Assembly: GCA_949372755.1 (NCBI GenBank)
Contig: CASIBO010000005.1
Span: 186,001-250,000, forward strand
Origin: UBA9926 sp018645765
Lineage (GTDB): Bacteria; Pseudomonadota; Gammaproteobacteria; Pseudomonadales; Azotimanducaceae
Reading direction: 5' to 3'
DNA: 64,000 nt
The position numbers and the translations under genes were made by a program. Below the pieces are notes generated by a model. The model ran no database searches. It saw only the letters and a program-made list of their open reading frames with translations, and was not told the origin of the DNA. The stretch's first letter is position 1. Each line of letters starts with the position of its first letter. Of this stretch, positions 37,067-45,608 are shown one piece after another.

Positions 37067-37171
37067 TTAGATGCCGCCGAAGTGATCCGCAGACGGCTCG
37101 TAAAGATACTGATCCAGGGTTGGGGCTGCCATCACTGGCCCGGACACCTTTTCGCTACCCAAGGCCTCCAA
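37067..37171 (-). CDS. Possible 34-residue peptide or gene remnant
   Basis: Between the convergent acyltransferase and response-regulator genes, a frame opening at TTG 37171 (or TTG 37162) reads smoothly to TAA at 37067 and ends in a protein-like tail, TLDQYLYEPSADHFGGI. A GGAGG sequence lies inside, just before the second TTG. An in-frame TGA blocks the frame directly upstream. It may be a small protein or the remaining C terminus of a lost gene. I do not recognise it. Confidence 0.25.
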   Translation of the reverse strand: MEALGSEKVSGPVMAAPTLDQYLYEPSADHFGGI

Positions 37172-37278
37172 CCCGCATCAAAACCGTCAGTGATGTATAC
37201 AGTCTGAACACACTTGAAATTCAGCCTAGAACAAGCATCGCGACACTTTATTGAGCGCGTCTTGAGCCCCGAGCAGTC

Positions 37279-38070
37279 CTACTCCGAAGCCATCAGCGCA
37301 CGGATTTCCTTTTTATAACGCCGACTCGATTTGAGCACGTCCCCTGATACCAGTGTTAATCGATACTCACCATTGGCATGGACCATAATCTCCTGAATAC
37401 GATTCACATTCACCAGCGCGCTGCGATGCACCCTCAAGAACACACTGGGATCCAGTTGCTGCTGAAGTTTCGCCATGGTCGACCTGAGGATATGGGTTTC
37501 GCCCTGGGCATGCACACACATGTAGTCTCCGGCCGCATCCACCCAGTCGATCATCGACACCGCGAGCCTGGTGGTTCGACCAACCTCTTTAATCACCAAC
37601 ATCTCACTAAAACTCGGCCGCTTAAACCCGTCGGCGATGCCTTGCTGCAGTTGTGTGATTAACGCCTTTAAACGCTCATTTTCGACCTGCACCCGCAAAC
37701 CGTTGTGTCGAATGCCAAGGGCTGCGACCGCCGCAGTTAGCCGTTCCGGGTCGATAGGTTTTAGCAAATAATCAACCGCATGATGCTCAAAGGCACGAAC
37801 GGCATAATCATCGAAAGCTGTCACAAAAACCAAACTGGGCTGTGGCGGTGCTAACTGTTGGGCCAACTCAAGGCCCGACATACCCGGCATCATGATATCC
37901 AAAAACACCACATCAGGAAGGTGGGCCGTAATATATTCAAGTGCGCGCGTGGGTTGACCAAAGTCGGCAACCACATCAATACCTGGCTCCTTATCCAACA
38001 AGTGGATCAATCCTCGCCTTGCCAAGGGTTCGTCATCGACCACAACGGCTGTCATTGGGCGCAGGGTCAT
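37279..38070 (-). CDS. LytTR-family response regulator
   Basis: A cytoplasmic transcription regulator: receiver domain (about residues 6-125) with acidic pocket VVDDEP and phospho-acceptor Asp58 in VVFLDIMMPGMSG, then Lys in YLLKPID; a short linker; and a C-terminal LytTR DNA-binding domain (about 160-262) with VHRSALVNVNRI. 263 residues. Its ATG overlaps the kinase stop by four bases, as expected for a cognate pair resembling AlgZ/AlgR or LytS/LytR. Target genes cannot be read from here. Confidence 0.9.
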   Translation of the reverse strand: MTLRPMTAVVVDDEPLARRGLIHLLDKEPGIDVVADFGQPTRALEYITAHLPDVVFLDIMMPGMSGLELAQQLAPPQPSLVFVTAFDDYAVRAFEHHAVDYLLKPIDPERLTAAVAALGIRHNGLRVQVENERLKALITQLQQGIADGFKRPSFSEMLVIKEVGRTTRLAVSMIDWVDAAGDYMCVHAQGETHILRSTMAKLQQQLDPSVFLRVHRSALVNVNRIQEIMVHANGEYRLTLVSGDVLKSSRRYKKEIRALMASE

Positions 38071-39158
38071 TCGCCTTCAGCCAACATCGGGATTTTAATC
38101 ATTACCTCTGCGCCCCCACCCAGGCGCGCCCGACGCACCAGTATAAATTGATCCCCGTAATGCAACGCTAAACGTTGTTCTGTGTTTTTCAAGCCCAAGC
38201 CAGATGCCGATGCATCGTTCCGGTCGACCGCAAAACCAGGCCCCGTATCCGACACAATTAATATTATATCGTTCTCAGCCCGACTGGCAGACACCAAGAC
38301 CGTACCCGGCTTTTCAGATTGTGTGATGCCGTGTTTGACCGCGTTCTCAACCAACGGTTGCAAAATCAAACTGGGTACCAAACAGGACGCCAGCCCATTT
38401 TCAATACTGAAACGAGTCCTCAATCGATCCTCAAACCGCACAGATTCAATCTCAAGGTACGCCCGAGCCGAAGTAAGTTCTTCTTCCAACGTCACCTTCG
38501 CCACGGCCTCCCCTTCCAAACTGTAACGTAAGAACTCACTCAGCCGCTGGATCATGAGCCGCGCCCGCGCGGCCTCATCAATCAGCAGCAAGCTGTTAAT
38601 TGCATTCAGAGTATTGAACAAAAAATGGGGATTAATTTGATACCGCAACATTTTCAACTGCGCGTCCACCGCCAGGGCTTCTGCCAACATCCGCGAACGG
38701 CGTTCTTCACCCAGCCTTAAATACAACTTTAAACCAAAGTATAGCCCGCTCCAGCCGAGGAACACCGCGTAGGAGTAACTGAGCACACCCACAAAATAAG
38801 CTGAGGCGCCAAAATAGTAGAGGTCCTCTAACTCCGAAAGCTGCTCAATCTGGGAATAATTTTTTATCGGCTGCCAGATAAGGGCTGCAATGCCCGATGC
38901 AACAAGCACCGCTGTTGCCCGAGCACCCCATGCGCCGGTCACCCGCGCAACTTTCCGATAGACCAATCGCAAGCAACACGTAAGGAGAAAACCAGCCCCT
39001 GCCTCCAAAAACAGCGTCAGATAAAAAATTGCCGGTTGCCCCCAAACCGCATCGCGCAGACCGAACACGATCATCCATCCGGTCCAGCCCGCCATCTGCA
39101 GCAGCCAAAACAATTTGACTTGAGACAGGGGCGCTCGTTGATCTGCCAGCGCGTTCAA
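38067..39158 (-). CDS. LytS/AlgZ-type sensor histidine kinase
   Basis: An integral-membrane sensor: about five or six hydrophobic helices in residues 15-150, a short coiled region, then the LytS-family phosphorylation block LRYQINPHFLFNTLNAIN with the conserved histidine, followed by an HATPase domain with NAVKHGITQS (N box), SDTGPGF and ASGLGLKNTEQRL (G boxes). It starts on TTG at 39158, overlapping the stop of a tiny upstream frame (TTGA) and without a visible ribosome site, so its translation may depend on the upstream frame. It is coupled to the response regulator by an ATGA overlap. Confidence 0.88.
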   Translation of the reverse strand: MNALADQRAPLSQVKLFWLLQMAGWTGWMIVFGLRDAVWGQPAIFYLTLFLEAGAGFLLTCCLRLVYRKVARVTGAWGARATAVLVASGIAALIWQPIKNYSQIEQLSELEDLYYFGASAYFVGVLSYSYAVFLGWSGLYFGLKLYLRLGEERRSRMLAEALAVDAQLKMLRYQINPHFLFNTLNAINSLLLIDEAARARLMIQRLSEFLRYSLEGEAVAKVTLEEELTSARAYLEIESVRFEDRLRTRFSIENGLASCLVPSLILQPLVENAVKHGITQSEKPGTVLVSASRAENDIILIVSDTGPGFAVDRNDASASGLGLKNTEQRLALHYGDQFILVRRARLGGGAEVMIKIPMLAEGE

Positions 39159-39337
39159 ACCATGTCTGCCAGACTCAGGCGCGGCATCAAGTCACGTAGC
39201 GCCAGACGGCCCTTCGCGCCGGGATAACGATTCATCGCCGCGCCTTCAAGATCAATCGCACGGAGCGCCGCGCGTTTTAAGGCTTCTGCTGAGAAGGTCT
39301 CTGGATTTTTTTGTCCAACCGCAAAGTCATAGATCAT
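39155..39337 (-). pseudogene. N-terminal remnant of a PLP-dependent aminotransferase, now a leader frame for the kinase
   Basis: Sixty residues beginning MIYDFAVGQKNPETF and continuing with GAAMNRYPGAKGRLALRDLM, which is the opening of fold-type I aminotransferases (the family N terminus with its conserved N-P-E-T-F and Y-P-G-x-x-G segments). After about 52 residues similarity stops (SLADMV, then TGA); the whole catalytic domain is missing. The gene keeps a strong ribosome site (AAGGAG, five bases before ATG 39337). It overlaps the TTG start of the sensor kinase by four bases. Recombination apparently placed the old gene start in front of the kinase, where it may still drive coupled translation. 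Confidence 0.6.
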
Positions 39338-39577
39338 CACCACTCCTTCTTAGTAGGAAGCCTTTACAGTCGCGGTTTACAAACACGCGCCGCAATGTCG
39401 GTTTGAGTTCAAGGCTTGCCGTGAGGTGCTTAAACCAGAGGCGGACCAGGTAACCATCGCCACACGACCGTTCTCAACCGTAGATTGGCTTTCCTATAGA
39501 TTAGCTTTTGCGGGCCTAGAAGGCGATCTAATGACGGGCACTCTGAAGCTGGTTTTACGGCAACCAGACCGCAGCGC

Positions 39578-40006
39578 TTATTCTTGCTCCCTCGGATTAT
39601 TCCAGATGTCGCGCGTTAGGCGCCATTCACCGCTCAGGTCTTGCGCAAATAACCACAGATGCCGACTGATAGACCGCATCGGCGGGGCCGTTAAATCACG
39701 TTTTGCGATCAAATAGCCGTCAAACGAGATTCGGGCGAACCCTCTTTGACCAAAAATTTGAACTTCGTCAATCGTGACCTGTTGCTCGAACCGAAACTTG
39801 TCAGTAAAGCGATAAAACCGCTTGGCTTCTGAGAGCGACACGTCCTGCCTGTTCGATGGCATCATCCAGACAGCGTCCGGTGTGAACAATTCGAAATAAC
39901 TAAAAAAGTTATCCGATTGCGTGCAGTTGATCGCGTTCAACAGCAGTCTTTGCACGAGCATCTCATCTCGCGAACTTGCAAATGCAGCACCATTACCTTG
40001 CGTCAT
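39578..40006 (-). CDS. SnoaL/NTF2-like fold protein
   Basis: A 142-residue cone-shaped NTF2-like domain. The features FSYFELFTPDAVWMMP, FRFEQQVTIDEVQIFGQRGFARISFDGY and the closing GEWRLTRDIWN match SnoaL-like or small dioxygenase-beta-like proteins. No catalytic set is evident; relatives bind or isomerise small hydrophobic molecules. AAAGGATTTC precedes the ATG. It stands alone on the minus strand between two non-coding gaps of about 230 and 690 bases. Confidence 0.75.
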   Translation of the reverse strand: MTQGNGAAFASSRDEMLVQRLLLNAINCTQSDNFFSYFELFTPDAVWMMPSNRQDVSLSEAKRFYRFTDKFRFEQQVTIDEVQIFGQRGFARISFDGYLIAKRDLTAPPMRSISRHLWLFAQDLSGEWRLTRDIWNNPREQE

Positions 40007-40698
40007 ATGAAATCCTTTCTCCGCGATGTCGCGAACAATTTGTCTTTTATCTCATTGGCCTAGAGGGGATCGTCATGTTCAAGTGTCTCTTAACCGATTA
40101 TCCTAACCCCTTTGCCTGCTGCGCCTGAGCGGCCAGCGCATCAACCCTGAGAGACCATCACTATGCCTGAATCAGATCCAACGCCGCCTCAGTGTTGAAC
40201 AGATCCTGCCTCACAGCTCATCAACGCGATGCCGAAAACTCGTTCAACACCAAAATTGGGACGTCGATATTAGCCCATCTTCAAAAAATGTCCTAACCAG
40301 ACTCAGCGCTGAAAAATTGTCCCTATAGCGCAACGTGACAACGCCAATTCGCCAAATTTGTGCCCAATTCGGAGCCGCATCGGGCCCTTGTTCGAGTCGG
40401 AACAAAACCTTGATTGGACGCTGGCAATCTGGGGAGGGCTCCCTTAATGTACCCACTGATCTATAACAGGCATTCATCGCATTCGACATCAACCAACAGG
40501 CGGTTTAGCCCTGCTGTATAATGCTTCTAGAGAGACTGAGGCAATCACAATCAAGGCCAATGGGATTGGTGATGAAACCGCAAAGCATCTAACGCTGCAC
40601 GCACCGTGACCGAGCTGGCAGCTCGGCGAGCTTAGGCAACCAAGGCCGTGGCTGGCCCTTTGGCCAACAAACGAACCCTTCAATAAAATCGCTCAATT
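40007..40698. other. Long non-coding stretch with a structured segment before the MBL gene
   Basis: No convincing gene. Two short frames on the plus strand between about 40200 and 40445 read in a protein-like way but are broken by stops and may be decayed coding DNA. Nearer the MBL gene there is a perfect TATAAT (40517-40522) without a good -35 box, then ATCACAATC (40544-40552) facing GATTGGTGAT (40564-40573, one bulge), CCGAGCT (40610-40616) facing AGCTCGG (40620-40626), and TGGCC (40653-40657) facing GGCCA (40662-40666). Together they could be a structured leader or small RNA. I could not assign a known riboswitch class. Confidence 0.4.
40661..40689 (+). promoter_or_regulatory. Candidate promoter for a leaderless MBL transcript
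   Basis: TGGCCA (40661-40666) and TAAAAT (40684-40689) are 17 bases apart. The ATG follows only nine bases after the -10 box and has no ribosome site, so transcription from here would give an mRNA starting at or next to the ATG. The -35 match is weak. Confidence 0.3.
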
Positions 40699-41514
40699 AT
40701 GCAAATATCCAAACGCCCGATTACGAAACTCGCCTTAACCAATCAAGGGGCTCTGGACCTGGTTTTTCTGGGCGTTGGCTCGGGCTTTTCAAAAACCTTG
40801 AATCAAACCAATCTTTTTATTGTAAAAGACCAAACGCATCTCTTGATCGATTGCGGCAACCAATGTCCGCACAGCTTGTTCCACGACTACAACACCCCCC
40901 TCACGGACATTGATAACTTCCTGATTACCCACAGTCATGCCGACCACATTGGCGGGCTGGAAGAAGCACAACTTGCTGGCCGGTATGTCAAAAAGCGTAA
41001 GCCCACAATGATTATTACCCCGGCCTATGAAAAAATTTTATGGGAGCAATCCTTGCGCGGTGGCGCGGAAGCCTCGGAGGCAGTTCCGCTGAAATTTAAG
41101 GATTTATGGAACATTGTTCGGCCCCGAAAACTCAAAACATTTAGCCGCGATACCTTTGAGACCGATTTTGGCGGCATCAATCTTAAATTATTTAGGACAA
41201 AGCACTTCCCTGACTCAGCGTCTTCCTGGCGAACCTGCGCTTGGAGCTGCGGCGTTTTAATTGATGAACGGATTCTCTTCACCAGTGATACGCGATTCGA
41301 TCCGGCCCTACTGGAAGAATTTGACGCCAAGTTTAACCCCGAAATTATTTTCCACGACTGCCAGCTGTTCACCGGCGGCGTCCATACCGGGATTGAGGAA
41401 CTCGCGACCTTGCCGACCACGCTCAAAGAAAAACTCATTTTGGTACACTACGGCGACCAATGGCAGGCCTTTAAGGACTTTCGCCCGCAAGGCTGGATTT
41501 CACTCTTGGGCTAA
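40699..41514 (+). CDS. Metallo-beta-lactamase-fold hydrolase (RNase Z-like group)
   Basis: A 271-residue two-metal hydrolase. HSHADH at residues 78-83 is the HxHxDH metal motif, LIDCGNQ precedes it, DTRFDP supplies the bridging aspartate, and histidines in LFRTKHFPD, FHDCQLF and LVHYGDQW complete the site. The layout, with GVGSGFSKTLNQTNLF at the start, follows the RNase Z/phosphonate-hydrolase-like branch rather than beta-lactamases. Substrate unknown: RNA, cyclic nucleotide or small ester are all possible. It has no visible ribosome site and follows the structured non-coding region described separately. Confidence 0.83.
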   Translation: MQISKRPITKLALTNQGALDLVFLGVGSGFSKTLNQTNLFIVKDQTHLLIDCGNQCPHSLFHDYNTPLTDIDNFLITHSHADHIGGLEEAQLAGRYVKKRKPTMIITPAYEKILWEQSLRGGAEASEAVPLKFKDLWNIVRPRKLKTFSRDTFETDFGGINLKLFRTKHFPDSASSWRTCAWSCGVLIDERILFTSDTRFDPALLEEFDAKFNPEIIFHDCQLFTGGVHTGIEELATLPTTLKEKLILVHYGDQWQAFKDFRPQGWISLLG

Positions 41515-41641
41515 ACAGGGCCATCGTTATCGCTTCGAGCCGGATTATTAGGTTTTTTCCGTTTTCGCCGTGCCTTGCGCGCCAAGGCATCTTGAGCGCC
41601 TAGCCTTGATCCTTGCAGTATGATTTACTGGCGGCGCATTA

Positions 41642-41670
41642 TTGACCAATTCATAAACAGTATTTAAAGA
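41642..41670 (+). promoter_or_regulatory. Candidate promoter of the SDR gene
   Basis: TTGACC (41642-41647) stands 17 bases before TAAAGA (41665-41670), about 20 bases ahead of the ATG, with AAAGGAA as ribosome site in between. The -10 box is weak. A hairpin GCCTTG/CAAGGC lies farther upstream at 41572-41588. Confidence 0.3.
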
Positions 41671-41689
41671 CAGTAAAAGGAACACAAAC

Positions 41690-42580
41690 ATGGGTTTATT
41701 AGATGGAAAGGTCGCACTCGTCACAGGCGCTGGCGGCGGGTTGGGTGAAACACACGCATTACTACTTGCGCAAGAAGGCGCATTGGTGGTCGTCAATGAT
41801 TTAGGGGGTAGTCGCGACGGCGCAGGTGGTGGCCGCGGCATGGCGGACACTGTGGTTGACAAAATAAAAGCGATGGGTGGCCAAGCGGTCGCAGATTATG
41901 GCAACGTCGCAAATGAAGCAGACGCCAAAGCAATGATTCAAAAGGCCGTTGACACGTTCGGGCGAATCGATTTCCTGATTGCCAATGCCGGTATTCTTCG
42001 AGACAAATCTTTTAAGAACATGACCAACGACATGTGGGATATTGTTATCGACGTTCATCTCCGGGGCACCTACCTCACCGTGAATGCGGCCTACCATCAA
42101 ATGATCGAACAAGGCCATGGCGGCAGTATCGTTGTAACGTCATCAACCTCTGGGCTGCTTGGCAACTTCGGCCAATCCAATTATGGCGCTGCCAAAGCAG
42201 GCATTGCAGGGTTCGCCCGGTGTTTATTTCAGGAAGGGATGAAGTACGGCATTCGCGTCAATATTCTGGCCCCGGCAGCGTGGTCTCGGCTAACCGAAGA
42301 TATTTTTCCCCAAGGTCAAAACATGGAAGCCTTATTGTCACCTGACAAAGTATCGCCCCTGGTTGTTTGGCTCGGCTCGGATGATGCCAAAGAAGTAACC
42401 GGCAGAACCTTCCTAGCAACCGGCAACACGGTTCAGCTGCTGTCTTGGCAATCGCAAACGGTCTGCCAAAAAGATAACACCGAAGGGCCTTGGGCCGTTT
42501 CAGAAATCGGCGATGCTGTCCGAGAAAATTTCAGCCACTGGCCCAAGGGCATTCAACCCACGCGCAGACCTTGGGAATAA
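41690..42580 (+). CDS. SDR-family 3-hydroxyacyl-CoA dehydrogenase-like protein (MFE-2 type)
   Basis: A 296-residue NAD(P)-dependent short-chain dehydrogenase. TGAGGGLG (12-19) binds the cofactor; the catalytic set includes Ser near 152, Tyr165 and Lys169 (SNYGAAK). The long insert after VVNDLGGSRDGAGGG and the fused-looking C-terminal half are those of the dehydrogenase part of peroxisomal multifunctional enzyme type 2, which oxidises 3-hydroxyacyl-CoA. The hydratase and sterol-carrier parts of MFE-2 are absent. It is followed after 84 bases by a crotonase gene, so the pair may degrade one acyl-CoA. Confidence 0.87.
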   Translation: MGLLDGKVALVTGAGGGLGETHALLLAQEGALVVVNDLGGSRDGAGGGRGMADTVVDKIKAMGGQAVADYGNVANEADAKAMIQKAVDTFGRIDFLIANAGILRDKSFKNMTNDMWDIVIDVHLRGTYLTVNAAYHQMIEQGHGGSIVVTSSTSGLLGNFGQSNYGAAKAGIAGFARCLFQEGMKYGIRVNILAPAAWSRLTEDIFPQGQNMEALLSPDKVSPLVVWLGSDDAKEVTGRTFLATGNTVQLLSWQSQTVCQKDNTEGPWAVSEIGDAVRENFSHWPKGIQPTRRPWE

Positions 42581-42664
42581 CGCCGCCTTAGTCACCGCAA
42601 TGGCCTCGGTCTGAACACAATATCGGGGTGGCGCCGCCACCCCTTCCCGACGATGGAGAATGGT

Positions 42665-43447
42665 ATGAAATCCAGTTATGGCGATGTCACGGTCACAGTA
42701 CTCGATAACTTCGTGGCAATCTGCGAAATCAATCGAGCACCCAATAATTTTTTCGATCAAGCGCTTATAGCCGATCTTGCTGATGCCTTTGAAGCAATTG
42801 ATCAAAACCCGGCAACGCGCGCGATCGTACTGTGTTCGGAGGGCAAACACTTTTGCGCAGGGGCAAACTTTAGCAGCTCAGAACGAAAGCAGTCGAGCGA
42901 CCCTTCTGACGCGAATCCCCTCTATACCGAGGCGGTCCGACTGTTTCACGCTAAAACGCCCGTGATCGCGGCCGTTCAGGGCGCCGCTGTCGGCGGCGGC
43001 TTCGGCCTTGCCGTCATGGCAGACTTTCGGGTGGTTTCGGCAGAAACCCGTCTGACTGCAAACTTCGTCAAATTGGGGTTTACCCCAGGTTTTGGTTTGA
43101 CCCATACCCTCGCGCGAATTATTGGTCATCAGAAAGCCAATCTGTTGTTCTTCACCGGTCGCAGAATTACTGGCCAGACAGCTTTTGATTGGGGTTTGGC
43201 AGACATTCTCAGCAGCGCGGAAGACCTTCGCTCAGAAGCCATTCAATTGGCCGCAGAGATTGCGGAGAATGCACCGCTGGCAGTGGTATCCGTTCGCGAG
43301 CAGGTGCGAGGGCAACTTGCTGACGCGGTCAAAGCAACGACCGATATTGAAGGCCGGGCACAGTTCTTCTTGCAACAAACAAACGATCATAAAGAGGGGA
43401 TCAAGGCCGTGTCGGAGCGACGGCCCGGGCAGTTTACCGGCAGTTAG
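42665..43447 (+). CDS. Crotonase-family protein lacking both hydratase glutamates
   Basis: A 260-residue enoyl-CoA hydratase/isomerase-fold protein. CoA and oxyanion elements are kept (FCAGANFS, AVQGAAVGGGFGLAVMADFR). Where hydratases have two catalytic glutamates, this one reads TANFVKLGFTPGFG and KANLLFFTG, so both are missing. A different crotonase chemistry (isomerase, hydrolase, C-C bond reaction) or a non-catalytic role is more likely than hydration. ATG 42665 is chosen because GGAGAATGG, overlapping an earlier ATG at 42653, is its ribosome site. Confidence 0.85.
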   Translation: MKSSYGDVTVTVLDNFVAICEINRAPNNFFDQALIADLADAFEAIDQNPATRAIVLCSEGKHFCAGANFSSSERKQSSDPSDANPLYTEAVRLFHAKTPVIAAVQGAAVGGGFGLAVMADFRVVSAETRLTANFVKLGFTPGFGLTHTLARIIGHQKANLLFFTGRRITGQTAFDWGLADILSSAEDLRSEAIQLAAEIAENAPLAVVSVREQVRGQLADAVKATTDIEGRAQFFLQQTNDHKEGIKAVSERRPGQFTGS

Positions 43448-43949
43448 CTGGCCTTACCTCAACCGCCAGCGCTTCAGCGCCGTGGTATGCGGCTTGAGTA
43501 TGGCGGGTCCGCCGCACCCCAAAAGATCCGACGAGCGAGCCCCTAACGCACCGCTTCTGAGACCCCGCATAAAGCATATATTAAGTGCTTGCGGCGCGGT
43601 TATGATCGCCTCCACCCAGAAAAATCCTACTTGATTCAATCAAAGCGCGCTGCAGGGTGCCCGCCAGCGAGGATCGTCCGAAGCCTGCTAATGACCAGGC
43701 GCAACCAACCTGAACGACGTTCTGACGTCGCCGCTAACCCGCACTTTCGCGCCCCGCTTGACGCAGGCTAGCCACGTGCTGCATCAACGCTAGCCGCCCC
43801 AGGCAGACGCCTACCTCCGCTTTAAAGCACGTGCCTGTTTTGGCTGCACCCATGCCCGAGGGGGACATTCGATAACCCCTTCAGTCCGACAAGATTTTAG
43901 GTATGATCAAACCCTCTACCGCAAGTAATGATTAAGAGGGGCTAACAAC
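43448..43949. other. Non-coding stretch before the acyl-CoA synthetase gene
   Basis: No gene recognised on either strand. CGACGT (43715-43720) and ACGTCG (43725-43730) form a short perfect stem with a TCTG loop. TATGAT at 43902-43907 lies about 42 bases before the synthetase ATG and could be its -10 box, with only a weak -35. Confidence 0.35.
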
Positions 43950-45608
43950 ATGCAATGGAGTTTTGGTGACATTTTAACCGCGGTGGCTCAGATTACTGAC
44001 CCCAATAAGCCCGCCCTAATCCATGGCGAACGCCTGATCACCCATGGCGATTTCAACGTTCGGACCAACAACTTGGCGCGATCGCTGCTTGCAGGTGGCG
44101 CAGAACCCGGAGACAAAATCGCTTTTTACATGCGCAATTGCCCAGAGTACTCCGAGGGGATTGCCGCCGCCTTTAAAGCCTCGCTCACCCATGTGAACGT
44201 GAATTACCGATATATCGATCACGAACTGGTGTATCTCCTGGATAATGCCGACGCGAAAATCGTGATCTATCAACAAGAATTCGCTGAATCGGTCGAGCGC
44301 ATTAAGGCCCAACTCCCACTCGTAACCCAATGGATTGAAGCGCAAGACAGCACCGTTCATACCGAGGTTTTGGATACCGACTATGAGCGTCGAGCACGCT
44401 CTGGCGACGGCAGTGCGGTCGAGGTCGCGCATTCTCCGGAGGATCTCTTGTTTTTGTATACCGGTGGCACAACCGGCATGCCGAAGGGGGTGATGTGGCA
44501 GCATGATGATTTATTTAAAGTCATGGGCGCCGGCGGCAATCCCCGCCTATCAATCCCTCCAAGCGCCAGCTTGGACGAACTGCTTAGCCGAATCCAATCC
44601 CAACCCGGCCCTGTGAACCTGCCTCTGCCGCCCATGATGCACGGAACGGGCCTGCTCTCAGCAATCGGTGCAATGGCCATGGGGGGCACCTGCGTGACCC
44701 TGCCCAATACCAATTTTGATCCGAACCAAGCGCTCAGCGCGATTGAGGCCAACCGCGTCACAACCGTCACCATTGTCGGCGATGCCTTTGCACGCCCCAT
44801 GCTCGAAGCCCTCGATGAGGCGCCGCAAGCCTACGACATCAGTTCGATCAACGTCATCACCTCATCTGGGGTCATGTGGACGCGAGAGATCAAAGCAGGC
44901 TTGTTAGAGCACAATGAAAATCTCCTACTGGTCGACGGCTTCTCGTCCTCGGAAGCCATTGGCTTAGGCAGTTCTGTCATGACCAAAGCCGAAGACATCG
45001 CCGTTGCCAAATTTACCATCGGTCCAAACTGCCGCGTCTTTACAGAAGATTATCGAGAGGTTCATCCAGGCGATAACGAAACCGGCATGGTGGCGGTTAG
45101 AGGCAATCTGCCCCTCGGTTACTATAAAGACGCAGAAAAAACCGACAAAACATTTAAAATAATCCAGGGAGAGCGCTACTCGATTCCAGGCGACTGGGTT
45201 CAAGTCGAAGCAGACGGCACCCTCACACTACTGGGCCGCGGTAGTAACTGCATCAACACAGCCGGTGAAAAGGTTTTCCCAGAAGAAGTCGAAGAAGCGC
45301 TCAAACTGCACGATGGCATCGATGATGCCTTGGTGGTCGGGCTCAGCGATCCAAAATGGGGCCAAGCCATTACCGCGGTCATCCAGACCCGACGCAACCA
45401 CGCCCTCGACCCGGTCGAACTAAAAACCTGGGCACGGCAGCAACTAGCTGCCTACAAATTGCCGAAGCATATCTTCCAGAAGGAAAGCCTTAACCGAGCA
45501 CCCAACGGCAAGGCCGATTACGCAAGTATCCGAGCCTTTGCAGAGGCGCAATTGAAACGCACTGAGTCCTTAGAGGCTCTAAACCCCGAAGCTAAGCACG
45601 GGACATAA
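43950..45608 (+). CDS. AMP-dependent acyl-CoA synthetase
   Basis: Activates a carboxylic acid with ATP and then CoA; 552 residues, full length for the ANL superfamily. The P-loop-like motif LLFLYTGGTTGMPKGVMW, VDGFSSSEAIGLG (adenylate pocket), YSIPGDWVQVEADGTLTLLGRG (hinge aspartate) and the C-terminal lysine in NRAPNGKADY are all present. It resembles the FadD3/FadD13-like synthetases for sterol-side-chain or medium-chain acids, but the substrate is not certain. AGAGGGG lies before the ATG. Its last 17 bases overlap the convergent EfpL gene. Confidence 0.9.
   Translation: MQWSFGDILTAVAQITDPNKPALIHGERLITHGDFNVRTNNLARSLLAGGAEPGDKIAFYMRNCPEYSEGIAAAFKASLTHVNVNYRYIDHELVYLLDNADAKIVIYQQEFAESVERIKAQLPLVTQWIEAQDSTVHTEVLDTDYERRARSGDGSAVEVAHSPEDLLFLYTGGTTGMPKGVMWQHDDLFKVMGAGGNPRLSIPPSASLDELLSRIQSQPGPVNLPLPPMMHGTGLLSAIGAMAMGGTCVTLPNTNFDPNQALSAIEANRVTTVTIVGDAFARPMLEALDEAPQAYDISSINVITSSGVMWTREIKAGLLEHNENLLLVDGFSSSEAIGLGSSVMTKAEDIAVAKFTIGPNCRVFTEDYREVHPGDNETGMVAVRGNLPLGYYKDAEKTDKTFKIIQGERYSIPGDWVQVEADGTLTLLGRGSNCINTAGEKVFPEEVEEALKLHDGIDDALVVGLSDPKWGQAITAVIQTRRNHALDPVELKTWARQQLAAYKLPKHIFQKESLNRAPNGKADYASIRAFAEAQLKRTESLEALNPEAKHGT

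Noticed and set aside
40244..40492. Minus-strand 82-codon frame
   Set aside because: No ribosome site and no family resemblance; lies in a stretch where other frames look just as plausible.
40544..40626. Resemblance to a c-di-GMP (GEMM) riboswitch because of GCAAAGC after a stem
   Set aside because: The conserved GEMM tetraloop-receptor arrangement and second stem are not present in the right order.
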